This document shows, piece by piece, positions 60,584 to 64,000 of a stretch of DNA of 64,000 nt (position 1 is the first letter of the stretch; every line of letters begins with the position of its first letter). The stretch spans positions 60,148,271 through 60,212,270 of the forward strand of contig NC_133529.1 in NCBI RefSeq assembly GCF_048544455.1. The letters are read 5' to 3'. The notes under the pieces were generated by a model that was given only the letters and a program-made list of their open reading frames with translations, did not search any database and was not told the DNA's origin. The DNA comes from Silene latifolia (lineage: Eukaryota; Streptophyta; Magnoliopsida; Caryophyllales; Caryophyllaceae). The position numbers were made by a program, and so were the translations under genes.

Positions 60584-62608
60584 CTACTCCTTTCCTCGCT
60601 TCCGTTTAGGGGTGCAAAGTTCTTTGAGAAACTTTGCATACCTAGGAACGGTTTTGATGATAGTAAAAAGAGGGATGTTGACCTCACATTTCCTAAAAGT
60701 TTCATAAAGATCGGTGTCTTTATCAAACTTCTTGGGATTTGTGAGGGCACTAGAAATGGTACCTCCAGGTTCATATTCCTTTTCAATCTCTTGGAGTGAA
60801 TCCTTTGTGTTGGTGCTTCCTTCCTTTCCTTTGTCAATGCTCAATGGACTCCTCTCTTTTTCCTCATTAGCTTTTGAAGATGATCCTTTCCCTTGTTCAA
60901 CCACAAGTTCTTCTTCAATTTGATCTTCAACCTCAATAACCCTTTCTTGTGACTTGCCCCTTCTCTTCTTCTTGGGAGGGGATTCTAAAGTTCTCCCCTT
61001 CCTCAATGTCATGGCACTAGCATTCTCTCTAGGGGGAAATGTAGTGGAGGGAATAGAAGTTGAGGTCCTTTGATTTTTCTTGGCAAGTTCTTGGGCAATT
61101 TGGCCAAGTTGGACTTCAAGGTTGGCAACCTTGGCATCACTAACATTCTTATCGGCATCAATCTTGTCAAGCCTCTTGTTTGTTTTGACTTGCTCTTGCA
61201 AAATGTTTTTAAGCAAGTCTTGAACACTTGGTTCCTTTTGAGAATTGTTGTTACCTTGATTGCCAAATTGGGATGATTGACCTTGGTTTTGGTTTCTACC
61301 TTGGTTGTTGAAATTCCCATTCCTATTCCCTTGAGAGTTTGAACCTTGACCTTGTCGGGAATTTTGGTCCCTCAAGTGGTTGAATTGACCATTCACAAAA
61401 CTCTTTGAGGTGTCACCACCCCAACCAAGTCTAGGATTGTCTCTACTCCCAACATTGTAAGTATTGCCACTAGGGTCATAATTGTAGTATCCTCCCCTCG
61501 AGGATTTCTAGCATTGTAATTCCCATACCCCATCGCACTTACATTCTCCTCGCTTATTCCTCGCTCTTCCATGATGGGACAAGCTTCCGTTGGGTGTGGC
61601 CCTTCGACAAAAATTACACTCCACATTAGATCCTTGTGCTCCTCCTTGATTGTTCCCCACTAGTTGAGCAACCATTTTTGTGAGATCATCCACGGTTTTC
61701 TCAAGCTTGTGGGTAGAAGGAGAAGGTGTCTCAATGAAGTTAAGATTCTTTGACCCTCGGGTTCTTCCATAGTTCCTTGTGCTAGCGGCCAACCTTTCTA
61801 TGATCTCATTTGCCTCCGCCACGGAATAGTTGTCAACTCCACCACCCGTAGCGGAATTAACCATGATTTGGTATTGTTGTGTAAGACCATCACAAAAGTT
61901 GACCAAAAGGTCATCACCACTAAGGCCATGGTAAGGACATTGAGCAACTAGCTTCTTGAATCTCTCCCAATACTCATATAAGCTCTCACTTGCATCTTGC
62001 TCCGGAGAAGTGATGGCTTTCTTTGCATGGTTATGTCTTGAGTCGGGGTAGTATTTCTCAAGAAAAGCCGCCTTCATGTCCTTCCAAGTACGGATTGTAC
62101 CCGGTTGAAGGTAAAACAACCAATCTTTTGCCGCATCTTGAAGTGAAAATGGGAAAGCTCTCAACTTAAATTGATCTTCCGTGACACCATTTGGAATTGC
62201 ACCCTCACACATCATATGGAATTCGGAAAGATGGCGATTTGGGTCATCTCCCGCATGTCCATGAAACTTTGGGAGGTTGTGAATGAAATAGCCCTTCAAT
62301 TCAAAGTTGGCATTAGCCCCCATGGGTGGGTAGGCAATGCAAAGAGGTTGAGTGTCATAATTCCTTGCCCGGAGCTCCCTAATAGTTCTAGTATCATTCG
62401 CCATTGACGGATATTCCACTTCAATTGGCTCTACGTCAATAGGATCTTCCTCAATAGGGGCTTCTAAAGGTGGTTCTTCTACTCTATGTGCTCGTTGGGC
62501 TCTTTGGTACCAAGGGTTAGTGAATAGCCAAGAATAGGCACCAAAAGCGTCTTCGTCCACGGAAGTTGACTCACCGTGTTGTGGTGAGCCAAACATAAAC
62601 CTTCGCAC
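60584..62608 (-). other. Athila gag
   Basis: Starts MRRFMFGSPQHGESTSVDED near the 5' LTR. Capsid-type blocks are ELKGYFIHNLPKFHGHAGDD, FPFSLQDAAKDWLFYLQPGT, KYYPDSRHNHAKKAI and CDGLTQQYQIMVNSATGG. A Cys/His nucleocapsid-like piece and a Gln/Asn-rich stretch (about 61390-61230) follow, then a long charged tail. Typical for Athila. Confidence 0.85.
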
Positions 62609-62732
62609 TAAGCAAACAAATTAGAACTTCCTATTACTTCTAACAACAAGAGGAGTAATAAAACAACTAAACATAAATTCACAAACTCAAGTTCTAGCTA
62701 TGTTGCCCTTCCCCGGCAACGGCGCCAAAATT

Positions 62733-64000
62733 TGGTAAGCAATAAACTAGGTCGTTAATATACTAGAATTAAGCTACCAAATTAACAATTTTTAAGCCAA
62801 ACTACACTCTAGACTACTCTAAATGATAAAGTAATATAGTGCAAGTAAGGGTCGAACCCAAGAGAAGGTCTTTTAAGCTAAAAACTTGAAATGTAAACTA
62901 TTGATTACTAATGACAAAGCTATAGACAAACAATGGTTATTCACAATGACAAACAATAGAGAGACATAAAAAGGGGGTTTTAGAGTTGATTTGTGACATG
63001 AAACAAAGTAAAATTTGCAAACTTGGTCTAACAAGCAATACAACAAACACTTGGTGAATAAGATAAATCAATAATTAAAAGAACTTGGTGCAATCCCCCC
63101 TTAGTAACCAACAATGGTAAAGCTTGACTCTTTTATAATTCTCCTCCTAATTTCTACCCAATACTATCACCTCAAGATGTTGATACATGCAAATTAAACC
63201 ATCTACACATATCCTTCAAGCTTAAGCAACAAATCATTAAACCATGACAAGAGACTAAGCATGAGCATTAAGAGTTCAACCAAAAGATGAAGCTAGGATC
63301 AATTCCTCATAAGATTAAACCATACAAATGAGCAAAAGACATGAACTTTCCTATTTGTTGCATGAATCCTTTAAACCAAATCAACAAACAACAAACTTGC
63401 TTCAACAATCCCAACTAAATTAAACCATTTCATTAGGATTTGCAATAATCAAGTAAATAACATGCAAGGATGGCCAACCCAAACAATTAATTACTCAACA
63501 TAAGAAATAAAGCACAAGAAAAGTTCATTAGATAAATAAGAGGAGATTAAAAGAGTCTTACAAAACCAAAGTTGGAAACTTTGGATGAATTACACCAAGA
63601 TGGGAAGGATTTAGTCTTCCATAGTCTTCAAAACCCAAAGAAATAAAGAAAGATTACAATTTTGTATCCAAATAGTCCTCTAAATTATTATAAGATTAAA
63701 CCCTAAGAATGAGATTAAAAGAGATGATATGATGGTAGGTGATAATCCCAGGTCTTCAAACTCTCGGGTATTTATAGGCCTTCACGAAAACCTAGAAAGA
63801 TTTCCACTTAAGAAGCCCACGAAGAAGATTAGAAAAACCCGTAAAGCGAGCAGGTGCGCAGCAGTGCGCAGCCGCGCAAGCACTGTTCATGTCTGCGCAT
63901 TTTTGCGCACTGCGCAAGACTTCGTTGTTTTGCGCAGTCGCGCACGGTCTCTCGCACTCGAACTTCTATTTCCCACGAGCTAGACCTCTTCAATTGCCTT
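62733..64000 (-). repeat. 5' LTR of the Athila element (cut by the window end)
   Basis: The first 1268 of about 1520 bp. The GC-rich block at 63850-63960 differs strongly from its partner in the other LTR. Confidence 0.9.

Larger units (their letters stand above)
51485..64000 (-). mobile_element. Ty3/Gypsy Athila element (continues past the right edge)
   Basis: 3' LTR 51485-53004, 5' LTR from 62733 to beyond 64000, and primer-binding site next to the 5' LTR (minus strand TTGGCGCCGTTGCCGGGG, 62711-62730). The purine tract is at 53005-53016 (minus strand GTGTGGGGGAGTT). Order on the minus strand: gag, protease, RT, RNase H, integrase, then the extra Athila ORF in the env position. Outside one GC-rich block the LTRs differ by less than about 1% by eye, so it is young. 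Coding parts are largely present with a handful of breaks. The target duplication should be GGTAC (51480-51484); the other copy is outside the window. Confidence 0.92.

Overview
The window is nuclear DNA of a flowering plant, most likely a eudicot. Plant-only families (Athila and Tat-type Ty3/Gypsy elements, FAR1-type MULE transposase, F-box proteins of the 'interaction domain' type, plant XS domain), plant splice sites and TATA boxes, and AT-rich intergenic DNA all point there. A Caryophyllales host is possible, because Tat/Retand elements and the TTAAGACGGG-type MITE are familiar from that order, but this is a weak inference. There is no bacterial-style gene organisation.

Layout: 1-3639 is the decayed 3' half of a Copia-like LTR element. 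3640-5321 is the right arm of a MULE related to the big one described next. 5332-7050 is Helitron-like DNA holding two MITEs. 7129-10530 is a foldback-type DNA transposon carrying a large inverted minisatellite. 10608-43488 is one very large Mutator-like element (MULE), recognised by inverted ends at both borders. Inside it two young Ty3/Gypsy Tat-lineage elements are nested (13573-23429, target duplication CTCTG; 24468-32462, target duplication CTGTT). Subtracting them and one copy of each target duplication leaves a MULE of about 15 kb. It carries a FAR1/MuDR-type transposase (+), an XS-domain gene (+), a gene with two Ulp1-type protease domains (-) and an F-box-like gene (-). 43556-44610 is unassigned DNA, and 44639-47585 is a 5'-truncated L1-type LINE.

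Host genes: 47831-48988 encodes an F-box protein. 49509-50690 encodes its tandem paralogue, in which the F-box has been replaced by an acidic N-terminus. At 51448-51484 the first 12 codons of what looks like a glycosyltransferase gene are visible, cut by an Athila element (51485 to beyond the right edge, minus strand) whose 5' LTR is truncated by the window end.

The most notable object is the cargo-laden MULE. Its genes touch SUMO/ubiquitin-like processing (Ulp1 domains, F-box) and small-RNA silencing (XS domain, the SGS3/IDN2/FDM fold). Ulp1-bearing MULEs are known in plants (the Kaonashi group); I do not know of one that also carries an XS-domain gene and an F-box-like gene. A second theme is that MULE, foldback and Helitron ends all abut (TA)n microsatellites, forming a chain of insertions separated only by TA runs.
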